Positions 17,499 through 29,938 of a stretch of DNA of 64,000 bases are shown piece by piece. The position numbers and the translations under genes are program-made. The stretch comes from Planctomycetota bacterium. Its GTDB lineage: Bacteria; Planctomycetota; Phycisphaerae; Phycisphaerales; UBA5793. The stretch covers positions 174,826 to 238,825 of the forward strand of contig CAUJHZ010000007.1 in NCBI GenBank assembly GCA_963205185.1, read 5' to 3'. How positions within the stretch are numbered: position 1 is the stretch's first letter; each line of letters opens with the position of its first letter. The notes below the pieces were generated by a model, which was given only the letters and a program-made list of their open reading frames with translations, had not been told where the DNA came from and made no database searches.

Positions 17499-18353
17499 GT
17501 GTACATGCTCAGCCGGAGCGGTCTGGTTCATGCGGCGATTCTGGTCAGCCTGTTGGCATGCGTGGCACTGCCCGGCTGCCGCAGGCGATCCTACAGCCAG
17601 GCCTCGGCGGATGCGACGGTGCAGTCGCTGGCGGACATGCTCAAAGACGGCAATGTGCGGCAGATCCCGTCGCTCATCCGCGCGCAGGACCCGAAGATGC
17701 AGGAATTGCTCGACCGGCTCGGCCCTCTCTTCGATCGCCTCCACAGACTCTCCGAGACGCTTCAGGAGAAGTACCCCGACGAAGTTGACGCCCTGCTGGC
17801 CAAGGCGGCCCAGGCGGGCGGCGAGAAGATTGCCGCCTCCGGCAGAACCACCCGAAGCGGCGAGCAGTGGCGCGATCAATTGACTCTCATGATTGCCGAT
17901 CCGTTCGGCACGATGGACCGCGAGATGGCGCGGGTGAGCACCATCTACGTCGATGACGAAACGTACGCGCTGACCATCGACGGGCAGCCGGCCTTCGGCG
18001 TCGGCATCCTCATTCGCCAGGCGGACGACGGCAAGTGGTACTTCCATGTACCCGAATACATTCCCGGGCTGAGTTCACAGATGCCGCAGACGGATCACGA
18101 GTGGCGCATCATGAACTCGATGTTCAAGAGCGTGACCAACGGCGTGGAATGGACCGAACGGCGCATCGCCGAAGAGAACGCCGGCCAGCTCGAGGAGATC
18201 TGGGCACAGCTTGCGCTGGACGTCGGGCCGCAATTGGTGATGCAATGGGGCCTCTACGAAAAGGCGACGAAAGCCCGCGAGGAAAGATTGAAGCGCGAAA
18301 AGCAAACCGGCTCCGCACCTGGTGCAGAGCCGGCTCAAGATCCTGATGGATAA
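17499..18353 (+). CDS. Lipoprotein of unknown function
   Basis: The predicted protein has 284 residues. The N-terminal signal SGLVHAAILVSLLACVALPGC ends in a lipobox (LPGC), so the mature protein should be lipid-anchored and extracytoplasmic. The remainder is largely helical and charged, without a motif I recognise. The start may be GTG 17499 or ATG 17505. The gene lies between divergent and convergent neighbours and stands alone. The last 50 bases contain a perfect-looking hairpin (18307-18333) that would serve as a terminator for ppdK on the other strand. Confidence 0.72.
   Translation: MYMLSRSGLVHAAILVSLLACVALPGCRRRSYSQASADATVQSLADMLKDGNVRQIPSLIRAQDPKMQELLDRLGPLFDRLHRLSETLQEKYPDEVDALLAKAAQAGGEKIAASGRTTRSGEQWRDQLTLMIADPFGTMDREMARVSTIYVDDETYALTIDGQPAFGVGILIRQADDGKWYFHVPEYIPGLSSQMPQTDHEWRIMNSMFKSVTNGVEWTERRIAEENAGQLEEIWAQLALDVGPQLVMQWGLYEKATKAREERLKREKQTGSAPGAEPAQDPDG
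18307..18333 (-). terminator. Terminator of ppdK inside the convergent lipoprotein gene
   Basis: On the minus strand, CCGGCTCTGCACC pairs with GGTGCGGAGCCGG (one G-T pair), followed by TTTGCTTTT. It lies 32-58 bases past the ppdK stop codon. On the plus strand it is part of the coding sequence of the lipoprotein. Confidence 0.7.
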
Positions 18354-18364
18354 CCCGAAACGCT

Positions 18365-21199
<2,835 letters not shown>

Positions 21200-21360
21200 G
21201 TGCAATGGACCTGCTGGAGGTAAGGGGCTCGAGGGACGGCTGGCGGCAGGAAGGGGCGATCGTGTCCAGCAACGGCGCTGGCGATCGGCGCAGCCGGAAT
21301 GAACAGATATCGTAGCGAAGCGCCCGGCGCCATCCACAAAATCAGCGCGCAAGTGCTCGG

Positions 21361-22233
21361 CTAGGGGGGAGGATTCCGCCCTGATTCGACGGCAGGCGGG
21401 ACGATCTCATCGCCGGGAGCCATCGCGTGCCGGTGCGCCAGTTCGCGCCGAACGCAGAAATCGTGGAACCACGGGAACGCGACCATCGCTCCCGCCACGA
21501 GTCTGGTGATGTGACTCGTCCACACTTCAGGCGTGGGCCGGCGCAGGCACTTGACAATCGCCCGCGCAACGCGTTCGGGCGGCTGGATAAAGAGTTTGGG
21601 CGAATGTCTGGGGAGGCCCCGGCGCTCCACTCCGGCGATGTCGCAGGCGGTGTCAAAGAACTCTGTTCGCGTCGTGATCGGGTGAATCACCGAAACGTCG
21701 ATGCCCTCATGCTCCAATTCCAGACGAAGGGCTCGAGCCATGTGCGTCTGGGCCGCCTTGGTCGCGCTGTATGCCGCCGAATAGGGCAGCGTGAAGCGCG
21801 ACAGGCAACTGCTCGTGATGAGCAGGTGCCCGCCGCCTTGCTGACGGAAGACCTCGACGGCGGCCCTGGCCACGCGCACCGTGCCGAAGAAGTTCACCTC
21901 GAAAATCTGCCGCAGGGCAGTATCCGACAGATCCACGATCGAACCTTCGTGGCTGTAGCCGGCATTGGCCAGCACGGCGTCGACACGCCCGAAGCGCTGA
22001 CGGCACTGGCCAATCAACTCCTCGGCGTGGTCCTCGCATGCGATGTCGCAGCGCAGCGCGAGTGCTTCGCGACCCTGCGCCGTGAGTTCGTCCGCCAGTT
22101 GCTCAAGCCGATCCATCCGCCTTGCCGCGACGGCCACGTGCATGCCGGCGCGGGCGCATTCCAGGGCGGTGGCGCGCCCAATTCCGCTGCTGGCGCCGAC
22201 AATGCAGATGACGCGATCCTGGAGCGATCTCAT
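21361..22233 (-). CDS. Short-chain dehydrogenase/reductase
   Basis: The protein has 290 residues. The classical SDR pattern is complete: cofactor loop GASSGIGRATALECA at the N-terminus, VLANAGY (NAG motif), catalytic Ser in LLITSSCLSR, and YSAAYSATKAA with the YxxxK pair. Arg residues after the first strand (AARRMDRL) suggest NADP(H). After the catalytic core lies VIHPITTRTEFFD, and the C-terminal extension (VAGAMVAFPWFHDFCVRR) resembles the membrane-associated tail of 'SDR family' lipid-type reductases. The substrate is unknown. It starts 35 bases after the murJ stop on the same strand. Confidence 0.9.
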   Translation of the reverse strand: MRSLQDRVICIVGASSGIGRATALECARAGMHVAVAARRMDRLEQLADELTAQGREALALRCDIACEDHAEELIGQCRQRFGRVDAVLANAGYSHEGSIVDLSDTALRQIFEVNFFGTVRVARAAVEVFRQQGGGHLLITSSCLSRFTLPYSAAYSATKAAQTHMARALRLELEHEGIDVSVIHPITTRTEFFDTACDIAGVERRGLPRHSPKLFIQPPERVARAIVKCLRRPTPEVWTSHITRLVAGAMVAFPWFHDFCVRRELAHRHAMAPGDEIVPPAVESGRNPPP

Positions 22234-22267
22234 GGTGGATTGTAATCGCAAACCGACAACCGCGGGT

Positions 22268-23950
22268 TCAGTCCCCGGCCCCGGCGTCACTCCTCCGATG
22301 CACGAGCCAGCGCCACTCCTCGAGCCCGAGCAGGCGGGCGGCAATCAGGTAGGCCGCGACGCCCGCGGCGGTGAACACCGCCAGTTCGAGAAGAGATGGC
22401 CACCATTGCTCCGAATGGCCCGGCCAGACCGCGCGGACTCCGGCCAGCACAACCGTCATCACCAGCGTCGCTGCGGCAATGCGCGCCAAGTGGCCGCTCA
22501 GCGCTGCATCAGCGATCGGTCCGGCCGCGCGGCGCGCGCCGCGCACCAGCAGCAGCACCTGCATGATCGAGCAGATGGAAGTCGAGGCGGCAAGTCCCGC
22601 TTCGCCGAGCCACCAGATCAGCAGCAGGTTGAGCGTGAGATTGCAGCCGACCATGTACAGCGAGATGCGCACGGGCGTGATCGAGTCGCCGCGCGCAAAG
22701 TAGGCTCGCGTGAGCACGTGAATGACGGAGTAGGCGCACACGGCCGGGCTGTAGGCCAGCAGCACGCGCGCCACGCGCACGACGTCCTGAGCCGGAAACT
22801 GCCCGCCGTGGTAGATGACCGCGGTCATCGGCGTGGCAACGAACATGAGCCCGATCGTGGCGGGCAGGCCGATGAAGACGGTCAGCCGCAGTCCATGCCG
22901 CACGACTTCGGCGAATTCGCTTGGCGCCCGGGCGGTGCGCGCCAGCGCCGGATAGATCGCCGTTGCGACTGCAATGCCGAACACGCCGAGTGGAAACTGG
23001 TACAGGCGCTGGGCATAGCCGACGATTGCCGCCGAATGAGTGTCGAGCGGGTAGTCGAACCCGAGCAGCGTCGGCCCGACGAGGAATGGGTAAGAAGCGA
23101 TGACGCCGTCGAAAAACGTGTTGAGTTGCAGCACGCCCAGGCCGAGAATCATCGGCAGCGCAAAGCGCCACGTGTCGCGCAGATCGCCCTGCCTTTCGTC
23201 CATCTGCTCGCGGCGGGGGCGTGGTGCACCGGCCCGCGCTTCGCGCAGCGCCCAGAGCGACCAGATGATCTGCACGACTCCCGAGATGAGAATGGCAAGG
23301 CACACGAAGTAGAGACCGCGAGCGCGATCGAACTCCGGGTGAGCCTGTGAATACCACCAGGTTCCGAGCGTCGGAATGATGATGCCCAGATTGAGCAGGA
23401 TCGGCGAGGCCGCGGTGGGGCCGAAGCGGTGATGCACCTGCAGCACGGCGCCCAGCAGCGCCGTTACGCACACCATGGGCATGTACGGGAAGGTGAGCAT
23501 CGTGAGTTCGACGGCGAGCACGCGCGTTGCGAGGTCCAGCTGATTCCGCCACTGCAGCCAGACGAGAGCGAGAACGATCTCGACGATCACCGTGATGGCG
23601 GTCAGCGCCAGAGCCGTCGATCCGATCACCAGCCGGGCGTACGCCCGCGCCTTGACCGGATCTTCGTCGAGCAGGTTCGTGTAGCGCGGCAGGAACGATG
23701 CGCTCAGCGCGCCCTCGCCGAACAGCCGCCGGAAGAGATTGGGGATCAGAAAGGCGAAGGTGAAGGCGCCAAACGCCGGTCCCGATCCGAACACGCGCGA
23801 ATTGCTGCCGTCGCGGATCAGCCCGGCAATGCGCGACACCAGCGTCAGCGCAGAAATGACCCAGGTCGCGGCCACCAGGCGCCGGGCGTGCGATGGAGCG
23901 GACGCGGCCGATGGCGCGGCGGCGGGTTCGGTGGGATCGGGGGCGGGCAC
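22268..23950 (-). CDS. murJ: Lipid II flippase MurJ
   Basis: The protein has 560 residues with about fourteen transmembrane segments. The N-terminal motif WVISALTLVSRIAGLIRDGSNSRVFG, then GAFTFAFLIPNLFRRLFGEGALSASFLPRY, is diagnostic of MurJ/MviN in the MOP exporter superfamily, which translocates the peptidoglycan precursor lipid II. Further family segments include LGVLQLNTFFDGVIASY and YQFPLGVFGIAVATAIYPALAR. The start is GTG 23950 (PAPDPTEPAA...), giving a short Ala/Pro-rich cytoplasmic leader before the first helix. The presence of murJ agrees with planctomycetes having peptidoglycan. Confidence 0.95.
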   Translation of the reverse strand: MPAPDPTEPAAAPSAASAPSHARRLVAATWVISALTLVSRIAGLIRDGSNSRVFGSGPAFGAFTFAFLIPNLFRRLFGEGALSASFLPRYTNLLDEDPVKARAYARLVIGSTALALTAITVIVEIVLALVWLQWRNQLDLATRVLAVELTMLTFPYMPMVCVTALLGAVLQVHHRFGPTAASPILLNLGIIIPTLGTWWYSQAHPEFDRARGLYFVCLAILISGVVQIIWSLWALREARAGAPRPRREQMDERQGDLRDTWRFALPMILGLGVLQLNTFFDGVIASYPFLVGPTLLGFDYPLDTHSAAIVGYAQRLYQFPLGVFGIAVATAIYPALARTARAPSEFAEVVRHGLRLTVFIGLPATIGLMFVATPMTAVIYHGGQFPAQDVVRVARVLLAYSPAVCAYSVIHVLTRAYFARGDSITPVRISLYMVGCNLTLNLLLIWWLGEAGLAASTSICSIMQVLLLVRGARRAAGPIADAALSGHLARIAAATLVMTVVLAGVRAVWPGHSEQWWPSLLELAVFTAAGVAAYLIAARLLGLEEWRWLVHRRSDAGAGD

Positions 23951-24065
23951 GTCGGCACATCGCTCCGGATGGTCTTCGCGGCTCAGGGCAACCCACCAAT
24001 TATCGTCGTGAGCGCTGCGCGCGGAACAGTATTGCCCAGCCGGACCTCGATCCGCATCGACGCGA

Positions 24066-25535
24066 TCATCCCTGCTTCAGGCTGCGCTCGTCTTCGCTCT
24101 GGTAGCCGGGGCCGCGCGTGAAGGCCACTTCGCTTCCGACGGGCATGACGTCTTCAAACATGCCCTTGCGCGGCGCCACGCGGCGTGAAATGATCGCGCC
24201 GACGATGACCAGCGCGTAGAAGCCAAAGAGCGCGAGGCCCAGTGCAGTCAGGATCCACTGCGTCAGCGTCTGAAGAGATCCGACTTCGCCGGTCAGGTGG
24301 GCGATGTTGGCAGTCGTGCCGGCGTAGCCGGCCTGCACGTCCGCAGAGGGCTGCACAAGGGCCAGCCAGACCGCGGTGCCCACCAGCATCGCCAGGCTCA
24401 ACGGAAGCAGGCCTTTCACGCAGCCGTGCATGACCTGGTCGATGCGAATGCGCGGAAGCGTCCAGCGCAACCACATGTGGATGAAGACGACCAGCAGGGC
24501 CTTGCCGATCACCCACATCATGCCGTAGACGTTGAGCGCGAAGAGGCCCAGCGCCCCGCCGTTCATGTGCATGGCGCCGGCGAGTTCGGTCCAGTTGGTG
24601 ATGCCGACGTAACTGCCGGTAAGGAACGCCTGTCCGACCGAAACCGGGTCGTAACCCAGCGCTGCGTAAACCGGATCGAGCCTGCCCAGAGGGCTGTTCC
24701 AGGCGCCGAGGAACAGCACGGCCTGAATACAGCCGACCACGAACATGCCCGCGTACTCGGCGAAGAAGAAGAACGAAAACCGCAAGCCGGAGTACTCAGT
24801 GTGGAACCCCGCGACGAGTTCAGACTCGCCTTCGGGCAGGTCATACGGCGCCCGCTTCGAGGCTGCAAGAGAAGCGATGAAGTAGATGAAGAAGGCGCCG
24901 AAGATGAACGGATTCTGATAGAAGAACCAACTCTGAATGCCGGCGCCTTGAAGATAGCCAAGTTCGACGAGGTTGAGCGTGCCCGCCACGAGCACGCCGC
25001 AAAGGATCGCAACGCCCAGCGGAATCTCGTAACTGACCATCTGGCATGCTTCGCGCATGGCGCCGTAGATGGCCCACTTCGAATTACTCGCCCAGCCCGA
25101 GAGGATGACTCCCATGACTTCAACGCCGAGGATGGCCAGAATGTAGAGCAGCCCGACGTTCAGCCCGGCCTCGAACACGAACTGCGGCCCGAAGGGGATG
25201 GCCAGAAACGCCGCCAGAACGGGGGCGAAGGCGAGATAAGGGGCCAGGCGGAAGAGGAACGAATCCGCTCCCGCAGGAACGAGGTCTTCCTTGACGAGCA
25301 GCTTGATGCCGTCGGCCAGCGACTGCAGAATGCCGAACGGACCGACGTGCTTGGGGCCAAGGCGTCCCTGGATGTGACCCGCGACTTTGCGCTCGGCCCA
25401 GATGCTGAGCATCGCCAGCAGGCTGATGGCGGGCAGGAACACGGCTGCCGCCACGAGCACCTTGATGACGACGAAACAGAGCCAATACGGCAGGCCAAGC
25501 GAGCCGGCCAGACTCTCGGACAACTCTGAAAGCAT
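24066..25535 (-). CDS. nuoH: NADH-quinone oxidoreductase subunit H, isolated gene
   Basis: The predicted protein has 489 residues, longer than common NuoH (325-420). NuoH is the membrane subunit that lines the quinone-binding cavity of complex I. Diagnostic segments are AERKVAGHIQGRLGPKHVGPFGILQSLADGIKLLVKED, GAMREACQMVSYEIPLG, DLPEGESELVAGFHTEYSG and FFFAEYAGMF. There is an insertion of roughly 60 residues after the AEYAGM region (WNSPLGRLDPVYAALG...), and a longer C-terminus. No other nuo gene lies within the window on either side, so this copy is separated from a nuo operon. The ATG at 25535 immediately precedes the first helix. Confidence 0.93.
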   Translation of the reverse strand: MLSELSESLAGSLGLPYWLCFVVIKVLVAAAVFLPAISLLAMLSIWAERKVAGHIQGRLGPKHVGPFGILQSLADGIKLLVKEDLVPAGADSFLFRLAPYLAFAPVLAAFLAIPFGPQFVFEAGLNVGLLYILAILGVEVMGVILSGWASNSKWAIYGAMREACQMVSYEIPLGVAILCGVLVAGTLNLVELGYLQGAGIQSWFFYQNPFIFGAFFIYFIASLAASKRAPYDLPEGESELVAGFHTEYSGLRFSFFFFAEYAGMFVVGCIQAVLFLGAWNSPLGRLDPVYAALGYDPVSVGQAFLTGSYVGITNWTELAGAMHMNGGALGLFALNVYGMMWVIGKALLVVFIHMWLRWTLPRIRIDQVMHGCVKGLLPLSLAMLVGTAVWLALVQPSADVQAGYAGTTANIAHLTGEVGSLQTLTQWILTALGLALFGFYALVIVGAIISRRVAPRKGMFEDVMPVGSEVAFTRGPGYQSEDERSLKQG

Positions 25536-25838
25536 GCTCGAAATCCGTTTCGCGTAACGGTGGGTCGGTAAAGGGCCAAGTTTAGGCGATCCAATCTGAC
25601 CGGCAAACTGCCAGAACATCCGGCAGCGCGCATCCGTATAGGAGTATGCGACAGCAGTCGTTGGCACAACATCGCCGAAGTGACCCATTCGGAGCAGGCA
25701 CAGGGCTTCTTCGTGGAAGCAGGGTTTCCTCCATGCGGCACTCGGCGATTGTGCGTTTTTCTACCCTCGCAATCCCGCGTTTCCCCCTAGAATTCCAGAG
25801 TCGCTGAATCTACGCGACTGACGTCCGGAGGATTGACC
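25536..25838. other. Divergent intergenic region between nuoH and the HEAT-like gene
   Basis: This 303-base gap must contain two divergent promoters. A short inverted repeat, AGTCGC (25799-25804) and GCGACT (25814-25819), lies just upstream of the GGAGG ribosome binding site of the rightward gene. I see no convincing -35/-10 pair, RNA gene or coding frame. Confidence 0.4.
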
Positions 25839-26831
25839 ATGCAGCCAACGCACCGCACCGCCCTGATGACAGGTCTTCTCATCCTCGGCTGCTCCAGCCC
25901 GCTGCTGGCCCAGAGCGGCACCATCCAGCGGCCGGTCGTCCAGACCGCCCGGGTGCGCACCACCGTGAGTGCACCGGCTTCGGTCGCCGCGCCTCCGATG
26001 CCGTCGCAGCAGTCCACGCGGGCGTTCATCATCGCCAAGCGGGCCTTCGACAAGGACATCAAGAAGATCAGGGGCAAGTATCTTGGCTCGAAGGAGTTCG
26101 CGCCCACGAGGCAGCGCGGCCTTGAAGAACTGGCCCACTTCACTGATCCGGCTGCGATCGAGCCGCTCATCGACCTCGCCCGCATTGAGAAGCAGGATGT
26201 GCGCGACTGGCTGTTCGAGCACCTCGCCGAGCGCGTCAAGCCGGAAGTGGGTCAGGCGACGCTGGCGTGGATGGCGATTCACGACCAGGACGCCGAGATG
26301 CGCTCCGCGGCCAAGTCGCACCTCCGAGGTCCGGCCTCGCCCGTGACGCAGAAAGTGGTCGTGCAGGCGCTGGGCTCGCCCAACATGGACATCGTCAGCG
26401 GCGGCGCCGGCGCGGCCGGGGCGCTGCAACTCGTGCAGGCGATCCCGCATCTCATCGTGGCGCAAGCCCCGGCGCCATCCATGATCGGAACTGGCGACCT
26501 CGCGTTCATCCAGGTGGGACAGCAGCGCTATCTCGTCACCGATCTTCAGCCGGTGGTCGGCGACAACTCAGCCGGCCTTGATCCGACTCTCTCGGCCGTA
26601 ACGGAAGGCACCGTGGTTCGGATCATGGACGCGGTGGTTGAGTTCTACAACATGGATGCCCACAACGCGCTGGTGAACATCGTCGAGGAAGACTTTGGCC
26701 AGCCGGTTGACTTCGGCTTTGATGTGCCGCGCTGGAAGCAGTGGTACGAAGAGGAATACCAGCCCTTTGTGCGGGCCCGCGCCGCCCGCGGCGGCGCCGA
26801 AGAGGCGCCCACGGCTGATCCCAGCCGCTGA
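25839..26831 (+). CDS. Secreted HEAT-repeat-like protein
   Basis: The predicted protein has 330 residues with an N-terminal signal peptide (ALMTGLLILGCSSPLLAQ), which could also be a lipobox-type signal around LGCS. The middle (about residues 85-175) has helix pairs of the HEAT type: FAPTRQRGLEELAHFTDPAAIEPLIDLARIE, then VRDWLFEHLAERVKPEVG, then ALAWMAIH-like units. No enzymatic motif is seen. The ATG at 25839 sits 8 bases after GGAGG; a TTG two codons upstream is less likely. It is transcribed alone, 115 bases ahead of hppD. Confidence 0.75.
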   Translation: MQPTHRTALMTGLLILGCSSPLLAQSGTIQRPVVQTARVRTTVSAPASVAAPPMPSQQSTRAFIIAKRAFDKDIKKIRGKYLGSKEFAPTRQRGLEELAHFTDPAAIEPLIDLARIEKQDVRDWLFEHLAERVKPEVGQATLAWMAIHDQDAEMRSAAKSHLRGPASPVTQKVVVQALGSPNMDIVSGGAGAAGALQLVQAIPHLIVAQAPAPSMIGTGDLAFIQVGQQRYLVTDLQPVVGDNSAGLDPTLSAVTEGTVVRIMDAVVEFYNMDAHNALVNIVEEDFGQPVDFGFDVPRWKQWYEEEYQPFVRARAARGGAEEAPTADPSR

Positions 26832-26946
26832 ACCCGCGCGACTGCCTCTGCTCCAGGACATGCCAGAACGGGGCCGCAACCCGCATGGAGCGAGCGACCC
26901 GAGCGGATTATCCTCTGGCAGGTTCCCGAATCGATTGGAGCAGGCC

Positions 26947-28113
26947 ATGAGCACCACCGGCAAGGCGGGCATTTCTCACCTTGATCCCGAGAAGCACACG
27001 CCCCAGGACCACGGCTGGCTGGAACTGATTGACGTCGATCACGTCGAGTTCTACGTCGGTAACGCGCGCCAGGCGGCGTACTACTACGCCGCAGCCTTCG
27101 GGTTCAACATCACCGCCTACAAGGGACAGGAGACCGGCAGCCGCGAAACGGCCAGCTACCTGCTCGAGCAGGGCAACATCCGCTTCGTGCTCACCACCGG
27201 CCTCACCAAGGACCACCCCGCTCAGCGCCACGTCAACCTGTTCGGCGATGGCGTCAAGAGCGTCAATTTCACCGTTCGCGACGCCGAAGATGCCTACGAA
27301 CAGACCACGCGGCGCGGCGGCCACTCGGCGCAGAAGCCGACCGTTGAGACCGACGAGCACGGCTCGATCACACGCTCGGCGATCTTCACGTACGGCGAAG
27401 TGACGCACGCCTTCATCGACCGCTCGCGGTACAAGGGCAAGTTTCTGCCGCACTTCGTGCCCATCGACCCGCCCGTCAACCGCATCAACGACAAGGGCGA
27501 TTGCGGCCTCAAGTTCGTCGATCACCTGGTGGGCAACGTCGAGCAGGGCAAGATGAACGAGTGGGTGAAGTGGTATGAAGACGTCATGGGCTTCACCATG
27601 TTCAAGCACTTCGACGACAAGGACATCTCCACCGAATACTCGTCGCTCATGAGCAAAGTCATGAGCAGCGGGCGCGGCCTGATCAAGATGCCCATCAACG
27701 AGCCCGCGCCTGGACGGGGCAAGAGCCAGGTGCAGGAATACCTCGACTGGCATCACGGCACGCCCGGCGTGCAGCACCTCGCGCTTCGCTCGCGTGATGA
27801 GATCAACTCTGTGCGCCTGCTGCGAGATCGCGGCGTCGAATTCCTGAAACTGCCCGATACCTACTACGACATCGTCTGGGATCGCGTCGGCGAGATCGAA
27901 GAAGACCGCCAGAAGATCAAGGAACTGGGCATTCTCGTGGATCGCGACGACGAGGGCTACCTGCTGCAGATTTTCAGCCGGCCGGTGCAGGATCGGCCGA
28001 CGCTGTTTTTTGAGATCATCACCCGCCGCGGCTCGCAGAGCTTCGGCAAGGGCAACTTCAAGGCGCTTTTCGAAGCGCTTGAACTCGAACAGCAGCGGCG
28101 CGGCAACCTCTGA
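26947..28113 (+). CDS. hppD: 4-hydroxyphenylpyruvate dioxygenase
   Basis: The protein has 388 residues. It is a non-haem Fe(II) enzyme that converts 4-hydroxyphenylpyruvate to homogentisate in tyrosine degradation. Two vicinal-oxygen-chelate domains are visible: an N-terminal one (DVDHVEFYVGNARQAAYYYAAAFGF) and a C-terminal one. Iron ligands of the family are His in CGLKFVDHLVGNV, His in GTPGVQHLALRS, and Glu in LFFEIITRRGSQSFGKGNFKALFEA. The C-terminal signature is complete. The start is ATG 26947. There is no homogentisate dioxygenase next door, so downstream steps are encoded elsewhere or the product serves another pathway. Confidence 0.97.
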   Translation: MSTTGKAGISHLDPEKHTPQDHGWLELIDVDHVEFYVGNARQAAYYYAAAFGFNITAYKGQETGSRETASYLLEQGNIRFVLTTGLTKDHPAQRHVNLFGDGVKSVNFTVRDAEDAYEQTTRRGGHSAQKPTVETDEHGSITRSAIFTYGEVTHAFIDRSRYKGKFLPHFVPIDPPVNRINDKGDCGLKFVDHLVGNVEQGKMNEWVKWYEDVMGFTMFKHFDDKDISTEYSSLMSKVMSSGRGLIKMPINEPAPGRGKSQVQEYLDWHHGTPGVQHLALRSRDEINSVRLLRDRGVEFLKLPDTYYDIVWDRVGEIEEDRQKIKELGILVDRDDEGYLLQIFSRPVQDRPTLFFEIITRRGSQSFGKGNFKALFEALELEQQRRGNL

Positions 28114-28274
28114 GTGCGCGTATGGATCGGGGGAGCCGTGGTCCAGAGGTCGGCTCTGCGACCGGCGGGCCACGCTCATGCGCGCGAGAGTTCCAACGTG
28201 ACTGGCAACGACCGCGCGCGGCCTGCGCTCTTAAAGCGTCCCTTGGCCACGCGCCCGCCTCTTTACTGAGCCAA

Positions 28275-29060
28275 TCAGCGCAGATCGAAATATCGATTAG
28301 TCGCGGGGCCGAACCAACCGAGATGCAGGTCGCGCATCTGCGATTCGGTGACGCCGAAGAGGGTGGCCCGAGTGAACGAGAGTTCGCGCAAGGCGACGTG
28401 CGCATCGGCCCAGGCGATATTCGCGGTCGCGGCATGGCGAAAGTGAATGCTGGCGTCGAGAGGGGCGCCGGTGCCGCGGGTCAGCGGCGGTTCGGCGAAG
28501 CTGTACTCGATCAGGCGCAATGTCGGCACGGGCATGGCCAGCGCCGAGTCGGTGAACATGACTGTCTCATCCGGCCGCCCAATGGCCGCCGCGCGCACGC
28601 CTGCCTCGTCTTTGCCGCTCTCCTCAACTCCCAGATATGCGTTGTTGTATCCGTAGCCGCCGCAGCCGGCCTCGAAGTCAGTCGCTTCGCGCGGACCGGG
28701 CCTGAACGACGGGCACCGGCGCACGGCGCCCTCCGGCCCGAGCAGCGGCGAAAGCGGTCCGCCCCGCGGCTCGAACGGCTCGCGCGTGCTGAGCCGAACA
28801 CCAAACCAGCGATCGAGATTGCGATCGAACCTCGCAGCGCCGGGAGCAAGCGACCCCGCCGACTCGTTCGCGTAAGCCAGGTTCGCGAGCGCCAGTTGGC
28901 GGAGGTTCGAAGCGCAGCCGGCGCTGCGCGAGGCATCCCGAGCCCCTCGCAGCGCCGGCACAAGCAGCCCGACGAGCGCCGCCGCGATGCCCATCACCAC
29001 GAGCAACTCGACGAGGGTGAAGCCGCGGCGGAGTGTCCGCTGGACGAGTTGCATGCTCAC
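28275..29060 (-). CDS. Pseudopilin with H...DG motif in the B12-riboswitch operon
   Basis: The predicted protein has 261 residues (GTG at 29060; an ATG at 29054 is also good). The prepilin signal is [28 protein letters not shown], with Gly cleavage site and Glu5. The body resembles the DUF1559-type pseudopilins ([16 protein letters not shown] near the N-terminus; [17 protein letters not shown] near the C-terminus, a variant of the H-x9-DG motif with Ala for Gly). It is third in an operon: its start overlaps the stop of the upstream gene. Because the operon follows a cobalamin riboswitch, this pseudopilin is probably induced when B12 is scarce. Confidence 0.82.
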   Translation of the reverse strand: MSMQLVQRTLRRGFTLVELLVVMGIAAALVGLLVPALRGARDASRSAGCASNLRQLALANLAYANESAGSLAPGAARFDRNLDRWFGVRLSTREPFEPRGGPLSPLLGPEGAVRRCPSFRPGPREATDFEAGCGGYGYNNAYLGVEESGKDEAGVRAAAIGRPDETVMFTDSALAMPVPTLRLIEYSFAEPPLTRGTGAPLDASIHFRHAATANIAWADAHVALRELSFTRATLFGVTESQMRDLHLGWFGPATNRYFDLR

Positions 29061-29938
29061 CTCACCGCCGCGACGGCGCCGATCTCGGCTGATACTTCGC
29101 CGAACTGGCCGTTGATCGAATCGACCGCATTCGTGATGCGCACGAAGTCGATCCCTGCCAGGTTCGCCGGCTCGCCGGTCAGCGGGTCAACAGCCCACGC
29201 GATGTCAAAGCCGTCGCCGCCGCCGCTGCCGGGCGTGATGCCTTCGCGTCGGGGGTCGTCGGGCACGGTGTAGAAATCTTCCGGCCGCATTGTCGGGTCA
29301 TCGATGATGTTGTCGCCGTCCAGATCGCCCAGCAGCAGCACGGGGTTCATGTCCGCGTAGCCCCAGAACGCTTCGCTGCCATCCGTGTTTTCGTTGACGA
29401 TGGGTGGGTGACCGAACGGCTCATCCGGAAGGATGAAGTGCCCGTTGCGGCGCTGATTCTTCGGATCGGCGAGGTGCGAACCGGGAACGACGAACCACGG
29501 ATCATCGGCCAGGCCGTTGCGATTCACGTCGCAACTCACCTCAACGACAGCCGCTTCGGCAAAGCGGATTGAGGGCATGCCGATCAGCCACGACGCATTG
29601 CCGAAGACGATGAAGTCCAGTCCCAGCGGATGATTCGGGCTGTCCCAGATGGTCCGACTGAAGCCGAGCGTGATCGAACCGCCGAACCCGCCGAGCGTGA
29701 CGAGTTTGGAGAGATCGGGTGTCAGCGTCCCGCCGCCGATCGGCGCGCCAAGGGCGCGAAGCGGATCGTTGTAGCGAGGATCGTTGGTGAACTGCCCGGG
29801 AGCGGGGGAGTAATCAACGACGCGCATGGCGAACGGATCGGACGGCGGGGCAATCGTGCGGTAGGGCGGCTTGGCGGCGTGGGCAATGAGCGCCAGACCC
29901 ATCGCCACGCCGACCGGCGCCACGCGGAGGTATTTCAC
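29057..29938 (-). CDS. Secreted surface protein of the family found at B12-regulated loci
   Basis: The predicted protein has 293 residues, starting at GTG 29938 with signal peptide [19 protein letters not shown]. The body contains [104 protein letters not shown] and [10 protein letters not shown] recognise this pattern from 'cell surface protein' genes that in Bacteroidetes accompany outer-membrane cobalamin transport. That is recall, not a search result, and no biochemical role is established for it here. The start overlaps the preceding stop (GTGA). Acidic Asp/Asn-rich stretches suggest calcium binding. Confidence 0.72.
   Translation of the reverse strand: MKYLRVAPVGVAMGLALIAHAAKPPYRTIAPPSDPFAMRVVDYSPAPGQFTNDPRYNDPLRALGAPIGGGTLTPDLSKLVTLGGFGGSITLGFSRTIWDSPNHPLGLDFIVFGNASWLIGMPSIRFAEAAVVEVSCDVNRNGLADDPWFVVPGSHLADPKNQRRNGHFILPDEPFGHPPIVNENTDGSEAFWGYADMNPVLLLGDLDGDNIIDDPTMRPEDFYTVPDDPRREGITPGSGGGDGFDIAWAVDPLTGEPANLAGIDFVRITNAVDSINGQFGEVSAEIGAVAAVR

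Noticed and set aside
28114..28274. Possible tRNA after hppD (GGGGGAGCCGTGGTCCAGAGGTCGG)
   Set aside because: No T-arm, acceptor pairing or anticodon arm could be built; it is only a GC-rich convergent gap.
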